The position numbers and the translations under genes were made by a program. A stretch of 51,392 nucleotides of DNA, from contig CAIMSN010000140.1 of assembly GCA_903844135.1 (NCBI GenBank), positions 1 to 51,392 on the forward strand, written 5' to 3'. The notes beneath the pieces were generated by a model. It saw nothing but the letters and a program-made list of their open reading frames with translations. It had not been told where the DNA came from and ran no database searches. This document shows positions 15,830 through 24,590 of the stretch, piece after piece. Position 1 is the stretch's first letter; each line of letters starts with the position of its first letter. Source of the DNA: an uncultured Rhodospirillales bacterium (lineage in GTDB: Bacteria > Pseudomonadota > Alphaproteobacteria > Acetobacterales > Acetobacteraceae).

Positions 15830-16216
15830 TCATTGCAGGGAGGCCGGCCAGCGGGCGAGGCGGGCTCTGTCCTGTTCCGGCGTCAGCGCGCGCGGGCCCT
15901 GCGCCACCTCGACCGGAATGCCGGGCATCGCCTCGGGTGCTGCCCAGCAGGTCACCTGGCCCAGCGTGCGGGTGCAGTATGGCAGCGGTGGCACCGGCGG
16001 CGCGACCGGCTTGCAGTAGCTCTCGCCGCGGTCGAGTCTGACCAGCGAGCAATCCTTGCCGGTGAGCGCGGAATAGAGCGCGTCGGGCACGGTGCGATGC
16101 AGGATCGCCACGTCGGCGCCGAGACCGGCGGCGACCGGCAGCACGGTCGGCATGACGCAACCGCCGAGGCTCAGCGCCAGGACGGTCAGGACGCACGGGC
16201 AGGCGGGACGGATCAT
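15830..16216 (-). CDS. Small putative lipoprotein of unknown function
   Basis: This 128-aa protein has a lipoprotein signal: hydrophobic VLTVLALSLGGC with a GGC lipobox. The mature part has further cysteines (DCSLV, SYCKP, PYCTRT, TCWAA), which could form disulfides in the periplasm. No known domain is evident. The ATG at 16216 is chosen; one at 16228 is possible, and neither has a strong ribosome-binding site. It is divergent from the YfgM-BamB-Der operon. Confidence 0.6.
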   Translation of the reverse strand: MIRPACPCVLTVLALSLGGCVMPTVLPVAAGLGADVAILHRTVPDALYSALTGKDCSLVRLDRGESYCKPVAPPVPPLPYCTRTLGQVTCWAAPEAMPGIPVEVAQGPRALTPEQDRARLARWPASLQ

Positions 16217-16345
16217 GCCGCGGACCATGCCCGTCGACGGGTAAAGAAACCCTGAACGACGCCGGTTTGCCGGGAAATGGCGCCGCCGCTATGGTCCGCC
16301 GCCTCCGGCCTGGTGCCGGACCAGGGCGAGGGGAACGCGGGCGAC

Positions 16346-17047
16346 GTGGTCGAGGACATCTTCAGCGAGATCGACGGCGATCTGCGCGCCGAACGCAACG
16401 CCGTGCGCAACCGCAGACTGGCGATACTCGGGCTGGTTCTGCTGGTCGTGGTCGGCGCCGCGGTCGGGGTGTGGCAATATCTGGCCTACCGCCAGACCGC
16501 CCGCGCGGCGTCGTTCGCCGCCGCCTATTTCGACGCGCAGCAGGATGCCGACACGGCACCGCCGGCCGCGGCCGGCCCGGATGCGGCGCTGACCCCGGAA
16601 CAGGTCCGCGCGCGGAGCGAGTTCGCCGCCATCGCCGCCCGGGCCCCGGACGGCTTCGCGACGCTCTCCCGTCTGCGCATGGCGGCGCTCGCCTGGCGCG
16701 CCAACGATCACGCCGCGGCCCTGGCGCTGTGGGACCGGATCGCCCGGGACGGCGCCGCCGATGCCGACCTGCGCGGCCTTGGCGACCTGCTCTGGGTGCA
16801 GCACAGCGCCGACGACGCCGAGCCCGGCCTGCTCAAGACCAGGCTTCGCGATCTGCTGAAGCCGGAGAGCCCCTGGCACACGCTGGCGCTCGAGACCGAC
16901 GCGCTGATCGACCTGCGCACCGGCGACGTCGCCGGCGCCAGGCAGAAACTCACCACCGTCAGCCAGGACCCGGCCGCTTCGGAAAGCGAACGCGGCCGGG
17001 CCAGCGGACTTCTCGACACACTCGACACATCGAAGACCGGCGGATGA
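16346..17047 (+). CDS. YfgM-like tetratricopeptide membrane protein
   Basis: The protein is about 233 aa from the GTG at 16346 (VVEDIFSEIDGDLRAERN), which matches the usual opening of YfgM-like proteins. An ATG at 16277 would add 23 non-conserved residues. A single membrane anchor (LAILGLVLLVVVGAAVGVW) is followed by a periplasmic helical domain with TPR-like repeats (FAAIAARAPDGFATLSRLRMAALAWRAND). In E. coli YfgM sits at the Sec translocon with PpiD and helps periplasmic chaperone traffic. The gene order YfgM-BamB-Der is the same as in E. coli. The stop overlaps the bamB start (ATGA). Confidence 0.75.
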   Translation: MVEDIFSEIDGDLRAERNAVRNRRLAILGLVLLVVVGAAVGVWQYLAYRQTARAASFAAAYFDAQQDADTAPPAAAGPDAALTPEQVRARSEFAAIAARAPDGFATLSRLRMAALAWRANDHAAALALWDRIARDGAADADLRGLGDLLWVQHSADDAEPGLLKTRLRDLLKPESPWHTLALETDALIDLRTGDVAGARQKLTTVSQDPAASESERGRASGLLDTLDTSKTGG

Positions 17048-18420
17048 TGCAGCAGCGCGACGACCAGACCCAGATCGAGACCATCCGCGGCAGCCGGCCG
17101 CTCGGCCGGCGCAGCGTGCTGCTGGCCGGGATCGGCGCCTGCGTGCTGCCGCTCGCAGGATGCGGGTTGTTCGACGACGACAAGAAGCCGGTGCTGGCCG
17201 GACGGCGCGAGGATGTGCTGACCGCCGGCGCCGGCCTGACCGTCGACGAGAGCGACACCACGCCGATCACCCTGCCGGAGGCCGTGGCCTCGGACTGGCA
17301 GCAGCCGGGACGGGTGCAGACGCACGAGGCGATCAACGCCGCCACCCATGGGATGAACCGGCTCTGGAGCACCAGCCTGGGCGCGGGCGAGGGCGGACGG
17401 CTGGTGCTGGCGGCACAGCCGGTGGTCGCCAACGGCCACATCTACGCCATGGACGCGCGCGGCGTGGTCAATGCCTTCGACGCCGGCAGCGGCGCCAGGA
17501 TCTGGCGCACCGACACCAAGCCGAAGAAGAGCCGCTCGTCGAATGTCGGCGGCGGCCTGACCTTCGCCGACGGCATCGTCTACGTGGTGGACGGGGTGGC
17601 GGAATCGCTGGCGCTGGATGCCGGCAGCGGCGCGATCAAATGGCGGGTCAATGTCGGCACGCCCGGCCGCTCGGCGCCCACCGTTGCGGACGGGCGCATG
17701 TTCTTCGGCACCATCGACGAGCGGCTGTTCGCGCTCGACATCGCCACCGGCAAGCAGATCTGGGTGTATCAGGCCAGCGCGTCGGACACGATCGTGTTCG
17801 GCCAGCCGGCGCCGGCGGTATCCGGCAGCACCGTTCTGGCCGGCTTCGGCTCCGGCGACATCGCCGCCCTCAGGGCCGAGAGCGGCGACCTGCTGTGGAG
17901 CGACACGCTGGGCTCGACCGGCGGGCGCAACTCGATCCTGGACTTCTCCTCGGTGCATGGGCTGCCGGTGATCTCCGACGGCACCGCCTACGTGATCAGC
18001 GTCGGCCGCGTGCTGACGGCGATCGACCTGCGCTCCGGGCGTCGCCTGTGGGAACGCACCGTCGGCGGCAAGGACGATCTGGTGGTGGTCGGCAACTGGC
18101 TGTTCCTGCTCAGCCAGGACCAGCAATTGGCCTGCATCGACAAGACGAACGGCCATGTGCGCTGGGTCACCACCCTGCCGCGCTTCCGCAGGCCGAAGCC
18201 GGGCAAGGGGCCGATCGGCTGGGCGGGTCCGCTGCTCGCCAACGGCGTGCTGGTGTGCGTGAGCGATTTCCCCAAGCAGGGGATGATCCAGGTGGATGCC
18301 GTGACCGGCAAGATCGGCGACACCATCAAGCTGGCGCAGCAGGCGGCGATGCCGCCGATCGCCGCGGATGGGCGCATGCTGCTGATCACCGACGACGGCA
18401 TGCTGTCCTCGTATGGATAA
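17044..18420 (+). CDS. bamB: Outer-membrane assembly lipoprotein BamB
   Basis: This 458-aa protein has an N-terminal lipoprotein signal (RRSVLLAGIGACVLPLAGC, lipid-bearing Cys40) and then an eight-bladed PQQ-type beta-propeller. Repeats such as VVNAFDAGSGARIWR, SLALDAGSGAIKWRV, FALDIATGKQIW, AALRAESGDLLW and TAIDLRSGRRLW are clear. BamB is part of the BAM complex that inserts beta-barrel proteins in the outer membrane. The long stretch before the signal peptide (about 20 residues) is somewhat unusual. The gene overlaps the YfgM-like gene by four bases and is six bases before der. BamE is encoded separately at 38955-39512. Confidence 0.92.
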   Translation: MMQQRDDQTQIETIRGSRPLGRRSVLLAGIGACVLPLAGCGLFDDDKKPVLAGRREDVLTAGAGLTVDESDTTPITLPEAVASDWQQPGRVQTHEAINAATHGMNRLWSTSLGAGEGGRLVLAAQPVVANGHIYAMDARGVVNAFDAGSGARIWRTDTKPKKSRSSNVGGGLTFADGIVYVVDGVAESLALDAGSGAIKWRVNVGTPGRSAPTVADGRMFFGTIDERLFALDIATGKQIWVYQASASDTIVFGQPAPAVSGSTVLAGFGSGDIAALRAESGDLLWSDTLGSTGGRNSILDFSSVHGLPVISDGTAYVISVGRVLTAIDLRSGRRLWERTVGGKDDLVVVGNWLFLLSQDQQLACIDKTNGHVRWVTTLPRFRRPKPGKGPIGWAGPLLANGVLVCVSDFPKQGMIQVDAVTGKIGDTIKLAQQAAMPPIAADGRMLLITDDGMLSSYG

Positions 18421-18426
18421 GGGGCG

Positions 18427-19893
18427 ATGAAACGCGGCAGCCGCTCGGCACCCCCGGTCGACGATCAGACGCCCTATGCGTCGCTGCCGGTGGTGGTGAT
18501 CGCGGGACGGCCGAACGTCGGCAAGTCGACCCTGTTCAACCGCCTGTCCGGCCGTCGCACCGCGATCGTGTCGGACACGCCGGGGGTGACCCGCGACCGC
18601 AAGGATGCCGAGGCGCTGCTGCGCGGCCGGCGCGTGCGGCTGATCGACACCGCCGGCCTGGAGGAGGCCGCCCCGGACACGCTATACGGCAGGATGCGGG
18701 CCTCGTCGGAATATGCGGTGTCCGAGGCGGATCTGGTGCTGTTCTGCATCGATGCCCGCGCCGGCATCACCCCGGCCGACCAGCATTTCGCCACCTGGCT
18801 GCGCCGCCAGGGCCGTCCGGTGCTGCTGGTGGCCAACAAGGCCGAGGGCAAGGCCGGCACCGCGGCGGCGCTCGAATCCTACAGTCTCGGCCTCGGCACG
18901 CCGTGCGCGGTATCGGCCGAGCATGGCGAGGGGCTGGCCGACCTGATGAGCGAGATCGCCGAACGGCTGCCGCCGGAGGCCGGCCCCGCGCCGGCCGACC
19001 CCGGCGACGCCGAGGATTTCGACGATTTCCCGTTCGACGCCATCGGCGAGGATGACGAGGTGGTGGTGCCGCCGCGTCCGCCGGGACCGTTGCGTCTGGC
19101 GATCGTCGGCCGGCCGAATGCCGGCAAATCCACCCTGCTGAACCGTCTGCTCGGCGAGGAGCGGATGATCACCGGGCCGGAGCCGGGCCTGACCCGCGAC
19201 GCGGTCGCGGTGCAGTTGCGCGACGCGCACGGGCCGATCGAGATCGTCGACACCGCGGGGCTGCGTCGCAAGGCGCGGATCGAGGCGGAGCTGGAGCGGA
19301 TGTCGGTCTCGGCTTCGCTGGAGGCGCTGAAGATGGCGGAGATCGTGGTGCTGACCATCGACGCCACCCTCGGCGTGCACGACCAGGATCTGCAGATCGC
19401 CCGCCTGATCGAGCGCGAGGGGCGCGGCTGCGTGCTGGCGCTGAACAAGTGGGACGCGGTCGAGGACAGGATCGCCACCCGCCAGGCGATTTCCGACCGC
19501 ATCGAGTTCTCGCTATCGCAGATGCGCGGCATTCCGGTGGTGTCGTTCTCGGCGCTCACCGGCGCCGGGGTGCAGAAGCTGCTGCCGACGGTGCGGGCGG
19601 CGCACGAGATCTGGAACAAGCGGGTGGCCACCGGAGCGTTGAACCGCTGGTTCGAGGGCGCGCTGGAGCGGCACACCCCGCCGCTGGTCGAGGGCAGGCG
19701 GCTCAAGCTGCGCTACATGACCCAGGCCAAGGCGCGGCCGCCGACCTTCATCCTGTTCGGCACCAGGGCGGAGATGCTGCCGGAGGATTACCAGCGCTAC
19801 CTGGTCAACGGGCTGCGCGAGACCTTCCAGCTTCCCGGCACGCCGATCCGGCTGCTGCTGCGCGGCACCACGAACCCGTTCGCGGAAGGCTGA
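18427..19893 (+). CDS. der: Ribosome biogenesis GTPase Der (EngA)
   Basis: This 488-aa protein has the two tandem G domains that define Der. The first has GRPNVGKST (27-35), DTAGLEE and NKAE. The second has GRPNAGKST, DTAGLRRKARI and NKWD. A KH-like C-terminal domain ends with TNPFAEG. The linker between G domains is acidic (DPGDAEDFDDFPFD). Der binds the 50S subunit and is needed for its late assembly. It is the third gene of the YfgM-BamB-Der operon and converges on the 770-aa gene with only seven bases between stops, so no terminator is evident. Confidence 0.97.
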   Translation: MKRGSRSAPPVDDQTPYASLPVVVIAGRPNVGKSTLFNRLSGRRTAIVSDTPGVTRDRKDAEALLRGRRVRLIDTAGLEEAAPDTLYGRMRASSEYAVSEADLVLFCIDARAGITPADQHFATWLRRQGRPVLLVANKAEGKAGTAAALESYSLGLGTPCAVSAEHGEGLADLMSEIAERLPPEAGPAPADPGDAEDFDDFPFDAIGEDDEVVVPPRPPGPLRLAIVGRPNAGKSTLLNRLLGEERMITGPEPGLTRDAVAVQLRDAHGPIEIVDTAGLRRKARIEAELERMSVSASLEALKMAEIVVLTIDATLGVHDQDLQIARLIEREGRGCVLALNKWDAVEDRIATRQAISDRIEFSLSQMRGIPVVSFSALTGAGVQKLLPTVRAAHEIWNKRVATGALNRWFEGALERHTPPLVEGRRLKLRYMTQAKARPPTFILFGTRAEMLPEDYQRYLVNGLRETFQLPGTPIRLLLRGTTNPFAEG

Positions 19894-19900
19894 CCCGCGC

Positions 19901-22213
19901 CTATCTGTCCGCCAGCATCCGGTCCACCAGCGTCATCACGTGCGGCAGATCGACCTCGAAGCATTCGCGGCCGTTCGGTTCACGGGCCGGCGCCAGCCCG
20001 TGCCGGTCGGTGCGGTCGGTGACCATCTCCCGGTCCGGGAACAGCAGCGGGCTCGGCTGCTCCATCCAGCGCGGCGAGTGGTAGATGTCGAGATCCGGGC
20101 GATGCTCGAGATTGTAGCGGCTGGTCAGGATCACGCTCGGCAGGTTGGCCAGCCAGCGATACTTGGCGAGACCGGCGCCCCAGGGCGACACGCAGAGCGC
20201 CGCGCCATAGCACCAGGCCATGCTGGCCTCGATCGGCAGCCCGACCGTGCTCTCGACCGTCACGCGCCGGCCGGCGGCGTGCGCGCGCAGGCGACCGACC
20301 AGCTCCAGCTCCGCCTCCAGCGGCGACCGGCTGACCAGATGGTCCTTGATGCTGACGATGACCTCGCCGGGCGCGCCGCCCGGCCTGGCGTTGCGCCCGT
20401 CCAGCACCAGGATCGCGCCGGGATGGGCGGCGTCGAGATGGTCCAGCAGCGCCGCGTAGAAGCCTTCGGGATCGACGAAGGTGCGGTCCTCCAGGCGAAG
20501 GCCGGCGACGATCACCGGACCCGGCCCGGCGGCGGCGCGCGCGCGTCGCACAGCATCGCCGGCCGGGGTCGACAGCGCGGCGTCGCGGACGGTGTCGCGC
20601 AGCGCGCGGTCGATCCAGCGTCCGGTGAAGCGGACCGGCACCACCTGGCTGTGGTAGGCGAGCGCGGTGAAGGCCGGCTTGCTCGGCAGCGTGCGGTCGA
20701 TCTTGCCGGCCAGGCTGGGGAACAGGCGTTCGAGCGGCCCGAAGAACTCCGCCTGTCCGTCCGGGGCGGCGATGATCAGCGAGCGTGGCGCCTGCTCGCC
20801 CAGATCGCGCACAAGGGCGGCCTGGCCGGTCAGATCGTTCCAGACGTAATGGCCGAGATGCAGCAGCGGCGCGGTCATGAACACGTTGACGATGGCGACC
20901 GGACCGTCGCGCCGCCTGCCATGGATCGACTCGGCGTGGCAGACGCAATGCTCGTACAGCATCGCCCAGAAATCCGCCGGGATGTGGCCGCGGAACCACC
21001 AGTTGGGCGGCTCGGTCGCGCCGATGAACAGATGGTCGAGCGGCAGATAGAGGCCGATCAACTGGCAATCGCGCTCCCCGGTGGCGACCAGGAAGCGCAG
21101 CCCGTGCCGATCGACGAACTGGTAGATGATGGTGATTTCCTGCGGCACGAACACCGCCTCCAGGACGGCGTCGCTGCCGTCGACCGGGCTCGGCCAGGTC
21201 AGGCGCCCCGACCGCACCGCCTGGATGCCGGCAGCAAAGGGGCTGTGCAGGACCGCCTTGCGCAGAGCCGCTTCCGGCAGGGTCAGGCCGTGCGGCCGGC
21301 CCGGTGCCGGCGGCAGCACGATCGGCTGCAGGATCGCCTGCAGCGTGAGGTCGATGGTCTCGGGCACCACCAGGTCGCGCACGCGCAGGAACAGATGGTG
21401 CAGCGCGCCCTGGTTCAGCGCCAGCATCGGCAGCCGGTCGTAGCCCGGGACGGTATCCTCGAGCGCCAGGAGCTGGCGCCAGTGCTGACGGATCATCGGC
21501 GGCGCACTGCGGCGCAGGACGGCGATGCTGCGCTGGTCGGCGAAATCCTCGCCGTCGATCCGGTGCAGCCGCGAATCGAGCACCCAGGTCGCGCGCCGGC
21601 CATCGTCCTGGCGCAACTCGATCATCAGCAGCGGGGCGAAACAGGCGACGATGTGGGTGGCGCGCCATCCCGGCTCGAAGGCGGCGATCCGGTCGTTCAG
21701 GATCACCGGGAATTCCAGCGCGCCGTCGATCACCAGCGATACCGCGCCATCCTCGTCGCGGACGGCGAACCGGGCGTCGTCGTTCGGCATGAAGCCGAGC
21801 AGTTCGAGCGGTCCGGAAAGGGCTGCCTCGAACAGATGCCGCATCAGCGCCAGGCGCAGCGATCGGTCGAGGCCGCGCAGTTCCTCGATCAGCCTGGCGA
21901 AGGCGCCGCCGGCGCGGGTCGCCAGCAGCCACAGCAGGTTGTCCCGGATGCGCGCGGTATGCAGCGGCGACAGGCAGGCGACGGTGTTGCCGATGAAGCA
22001 GCCGTCGCGCTCCAGGAACCAGTAGGCACGCTCTCCGATCGCCCCGCCTTTTGCGTCGTGGCGTTGCAGTTCGGCGATCACCAGCGGCGGCAGGCCATGG
22101 ATGAAGCGCTCGAGCCGCCATCCGTCGCCCAGGATCGACATCGAGGCGACGGTGGCGGGGAGCGCCGCGAAATCGGCGTTGCGCTCGAGCAGGTCCGACA
22201 TGGCCTGGGTCAC
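19901..22213 (-). CDS. Large protein of unknown function, glycosyltransferase-like C-terminus
   Basis: I do not recognise this 770-aa protein as a whole. It has no signal peptide and no membrane helices. The C-terminal third (about 560-770) has alternating strands and helices (GPVIVAGLRLEDRTF, GAILVLDGRNARPGG, VTVESTVGLPIEASMAW) ending in CVSPWGAGLAKYRWLANLPSVIL. This tail resembles the nucleotide-binding part of GT61-like GT-B glycosyltransferases, where a GPHGAGL-type motif is expected. The GTG at 22213 has GGAGAG upstream; an ATG four codons later is possible. A 12-bp-stem hairpin precedes the start. It is probably a cytosolic glycan-related protein, but this is inference from one motif. 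Confidence 0.6.
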   Translation of the reverse strand: MTQAMSDLLERNADFAALPATVASMSILGDGWRLERFIHGLPPLVIAELQRHDAKGGAIGERAYWFLERDGCFIGNTVACLSPLHTARIRDNLLWLLATRAGGAFARLIEELRGLDRSLRLALMRHLFEAALSGPLELLGFMPNDDARFAVRDEDGAVSLVIDGALEFPVILNDRIAAFEPGWRATHIVACFAPLLMIELRQDDGRRATWVLDSRLHRIDGEDFADQRSIAVLRRSAPPMIRQHWRQLLALEDTVPGYDRLPMLALNQGALHHLFLRVRDLVVPETIDLTLQAILQPIVLPPAPGRPHGLTLPEAALRKAVLHSPFAAGIQAVRSGRLTWPSPVDGSDAVLEAVFVPQEITIIYQFVDRHGLRFLVATGERDCQLIGLYLPLDHLFIGATEPPNWWFRGHIPADFWAMLYEHCVCHAESIHGRRRDGPVAIVNVFMTAPLLHLGHYVWNDLTGQAALVRDLGEQAPRSLIIAAPDGQAEFFGPLERLFPSLAGKIDRTLPSKPAFTALAYHSQVVPVRFTGRWIDRALRDTVRDAALSTPAGDAVRRARAAAGPGPVIVAGLRLEDRTFVDPEGFYAALLDHLDAAHPGAILVLDGRNARPGGAPGEVIVSIKDHLVSRSPLEAELELVGRLRAHAAGRRVTVESTVGLPIEASMAWCYGAALCVSPWGAGLAKYRWLANLPSVILTSRYNLEHRPDLDIYHSPRWMEQPSPLLFPDREMVTDRTDRHGLAPAREPNGRECFEVDLPHVMTLVDRMLADR

Positions 22214-22230
22214 TTCAGGCTCTCCACAGC

Positions 22231-22259
22231 ACCGCGTTCTCCATGCTGGAGAACGCGGT
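22231..22259. repeat. Strong inverted repeat in the leader of the 770-aa gene
   Basis: ACCGCGTTCTCC and GGAGAACGCGGT form a perfect 12-bp stem with a 5-base loop. On the minus strand the hairpin ends 17 bases before the GTG start of the 770-aa gene and lies 87 bases after the stop of the small basic gene. There is no T-run, so it is not a standard terminator. It may be a leader hairpin, an mRNA stabiliser or a protein-binding dyad. Confidence 0.55.
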
Positions 22260-22345
22260 CCGTTGTCGAGTCAAAACGAGCCTGACCGGAACGGATCAGA
22301 GCCCGACCGGCCGAAACGACCGAGCCTGCGTCGACGGAAAGCGAA

Positions 22346-22540
22346 TCAGTCCTGCACCGTGTCCGCGTGCGCCGTTGCCGGCGATCCATCGTCGTGCGCG
22401 GTGGCCGGGGCGTCATCGGACTCGCCGGACTCGCCGCCGGTGCGCGCCGCCTGCTTCTCGCGCAGCTTCGCCTCTTTCTTCGCCGCCTTGGCGCGGTCGC
22501 GCTCGGCCTTCTGGAAGTTGTAGTTCACCTTGTACGCCAT
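22346..22540 (-). CDS. Small basic lysine-rich protein of unknown function
   Basis: This 64-aa protein starts MAYKVNYNFQKAERDRAKAAK and continues KEAKLREKQAA, a highly charged helix, followed by an acidic disordered tail (GGESGESDDAPATAHDD). Small proteins of this kind are, as I recall, common in alphaproteobacterial genomes and usually listed as hypothetical. The start at 22540 has AAAGGA upstream at good spacing, which supports real translation. It is divergent from ffh with 267 bases between. A nucleic-acid or ribosome association is possible from charge alone; no function is known to me. Confidence 0.65.
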   Translation of the reverse strand: MAYKVNYNFQKAERDRAKAAKKEAKLREKQAARTGGESGESDDAPATAHDDGSPATAHADTVQD

Positions 22541-22707
22541 GAGGGTCCTTTCTCGTCCGCCGAAGATGGTCCGATGGACGGATCGTCGGTGCGGCCGGTC
22601 TGACCCGGCTCCGCGCCGGGCCGGCCAAGTTGGTTTATCATGCCGCCGATCGCCGGTCGGCGCCACCCTTCCACGCTGCGGCGCGGTGCCGGAACCGCAT
22701 GGCGCGA

Positions 22708-22736
22708 TTGACAGGACCGGGGTCAGGGTCTAGGCA
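22708..22736 (+). promoter_or_regulatory. Candidate promoter of ffh
   Basis: A perfect -35 TTGACA (22708-22713) is followed after 17 bases by TAGGCA (22731-22736), about 72 bases before the ffh start. The same pair TTGACA-N17-TAGGCA occurs before ilvE, which strengthens both calls. This is inference from sequence. Confidence 0.5.
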
Positions 22737-22807
22737 GCGCGCCAATCAGACACGTCGCTCCGCGAAGGCTCGCGCAGCGGCGCCTGTTCGTTTGGAGTGG
22801 ACCCTTC

Positions 22808-24184
22808 TTGTTCGACGCCCTGTCAGGCAAGCTTACCGGCGTGTTCGACAAGCTGCGCACCCGTGGCGCGCTGTCGGAGGGCGACGTGCTGGAGGCGATG
22901 CGCGAGGTCCGTCTCGCCATGCTCGATGCCGACGTGGCGCTCCCGGTGGTCAAGGACTTCACCACCAAGGTCAGGGAACGCGCCATCGGCGCGGAGGTGC
23001 TGGACAGCATCTCCCCCGGCCAGGCGGTGGCCAAGATCGTCAACGATGCGCTGGTCGATGCGCTGGGCGGCGCCGGCGCGGTGCCGCTCAACCTGAATGC
23101 CGCGGCGCCGATCCCGATCCTGATGGTCGGGCTGCAGGGCTCCGGCAAGACCACCACCTCCGGCAAGATCGCGCTGCGCCTGCAGACCCGCGAGCGGCGT
23201 CGCGTGCTGCTGGCCAGCCTGGATACGCAGCGTCCGGCCGCGCAGCTCCAGTTGCAGCAGCTCGCCGAGCGGGCGCGGGTGGCGTCGCTGCCGATCGTCG
23301 CCGGGCAGACGCCGGTGCAGATCGCCATCCGGGCGATGGAGACCGGTCGTCGCGAAGGGTTCGACGTCGTCATCCTCGACACCGCCGGCCGCCTGTCGAT
23401 CGACGAGGCGCTGATGCAGGAGGTGCGCGACATCCGCGCCGCGACCAACCCGGCGGAGACGCTGCTGGTGGTCGATGCGATGACCGGGCAGGACGCGGTC
23501 AACACCGCCAAGCACTTCAACGAGGCGGTCGGCGTCACAGGCATCGTCATGACCCGGATGGACGGCGACGCGCGCGGCGGCGCGGCCCTGTCGATGCGCC
23601 ACCTCACCGGCGCGCCGATCAAGCTGACCGGCTCGGGCGAGAAGCTCGAGGCGCTGGAGGACTTCCATCCGGAGCGCGTCGCCGGCCGCATCCTCGGCCT
23701 TGGCGACCTGGCCGGGCTGGTGGAGAAGGCGTCCGAGACGCTCGACCAGGAGGAGACCGAGAAGCTCGCGCTGAAGATGATGCGCGGCAAGTTCGATCTC
23801 GACGACTACGCCGCGCAGATCAAGCAGATCGCCAAGCTGGGTTCGATCGGCGGCATCCTCGACATGCTGCCGGGCATGGGCAAGATGAAGGAGCAGCTCG
23901 CCGGCAAGGACATCGACACCTCGATCCTGAAGCGCCATACCGCGATCATCTCCTCGATGACCAAGGCGGAGCGGCGCACGCCGGACATCATCAAGGCGTC
24001 GCGCAAGAAGCGGATCGCAGCCGGATCAGGCTCTTCGGTGCAGGACATCAACCGGCTTCTGAAGCAGTTCGACGACATGTCGACGATGATGAAGCGCCTC
24101 AACAAGCTCGGCGCGAAGGGCCTCATGCGTCATGGCATGTCGGCGCTGATGCCAAAGGGAATGCCGCCCGGCCGACCGCACTAG
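22808..24184 (+). CDS. ffh: Signal recognition particle protein Ffh (SRP54)
   Basis: This 458-aa protein has the N domain (FDALSGKLTGVFDKLR), the G domain with GLQGSGKTTTSGK, DTAGRLSID and TRMDGDARGGAALS, and a methionine-rich M domain (KMMRGKFDLDDY, LDMLPGMGKMKEQ, MSTMMKRLNKLG). It binds signal sequences at the ribosome with the SRP RNA and delivers them to FtsY. The start is a TTG at 22808, ten bases after GGAG (22794-22797), and gives the conserved N-terminus. It leads the rpsP-rimM-trmD-rplS operon; the next gene is 49 bases away. The SRP RNA gene is not in this window. Confidence 0.97.
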   Translation: MFDALSGKLTGVFDKLRTRGALSEGDVLEAMREVRLAMLDADVALPVVKDFTTKVRERAIGAEVLDSISPGQAVAKIVNDALVDALGGAGAVPLNLNAAAPIPILMVGLQGSGKTTTSGKIALRLQTRERRRVLLASLDTQRPAAQLQLQQLAERARVASLPIVAGQTPVQIAIRAMETGRREGFDVVILDTAGRLSIDEALMQEVRDIRAATNPAETLLVVDAMTGQDAVNTAKHFNEAVGVTGIVMTRMDGDARGGAALSMRHLTGAPIKLTGSGEKLEALEDFHPERVAGRILGLGDLAGLVEKASETLDQEETEKLALKMMRGKFDLDDYAAQIKQIAKLGSIGGILDMLPGMGKMKEQLAGKDIDTSILKRHTAIISSMTKAERRTPDIIKASRKKRIAAGSGSSVQDINRLLKQFDDMSTMMKRLNKLGAKGLMRHGMSALMPKGMPPGRPH

Positions 24185-24233
24185 GTCTCGCGGCAAACGT
24201 TCAAAATCAGAGAATTAGACTGGAGTTTATCCT

Positions 24234-24578
24234 ATGAGCCTCAAGATCCGTCTCGCCCGCGCCGGCGCCAAGAAGCGCCCGTACTACCACATCGTGATCG
24301 CCGACAGCCGCAGCCCGCGCGACGGCCGCTTCATCGAGAAGGTCGGCAGCTACAACCCGATGCTGCCCGCCGAGCATGACGACCGCGTGCATCTCGCCGG
24401 CGAGCGCATCCTGCACTGGATGAGCCAGGGCGCGCTGCCGACCGATCGCGTCGCCCGCTTCCTCGGCCATGCCGGTCTGACCGCGATGCCGGCCTACCGC
24501 GAGCAGCCGAAGCAGTCGGCGCCGAAGAAGAAGGCGCAGGAGCGCGCGGCCGCCAACGCCGCCGCGTCCGCCGGCTAA
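24234..24578 (+). CDS. rpsP: 30S ribosomal protein S16
   Basis: This 114-aa protein starts [21 protein letters not shown] and has [18 protein letters not shown], the S16 signature. A lysine/alanine-rich tail ([20 protein letters not shown]) extends the usual length of about 80 aa, as is common in alphaproteobacteria. S16 helps fold the 16S rRNA 5' domain. TGGAG lies upstream. It heads the ribosome-and-tRNA maturation set with rimM 12 bases downstream. Confidence 0.97.
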   Translation: MSLKIRLARAGAKKRPYYHIVIADSRSPRDGRFIEKVGSYNPMLPAEHDDRVHLAGERILHWMSQGALPTDRVARFLGHAGLTAMPAYREQPKQSAPKKKAQERAAANAAASAG

Positions 24579-24590
24579 CATCGCAGGCCG

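Noticed and set aside
19940-22285. A 781-codon plus-strand open frame opposite the 770-aa gene
   Set aside because: Its composition is biased (Arg, Gln, Ala) and no motif is seen. The minus-strand frame has a ribosome-binding site and balanced composition.
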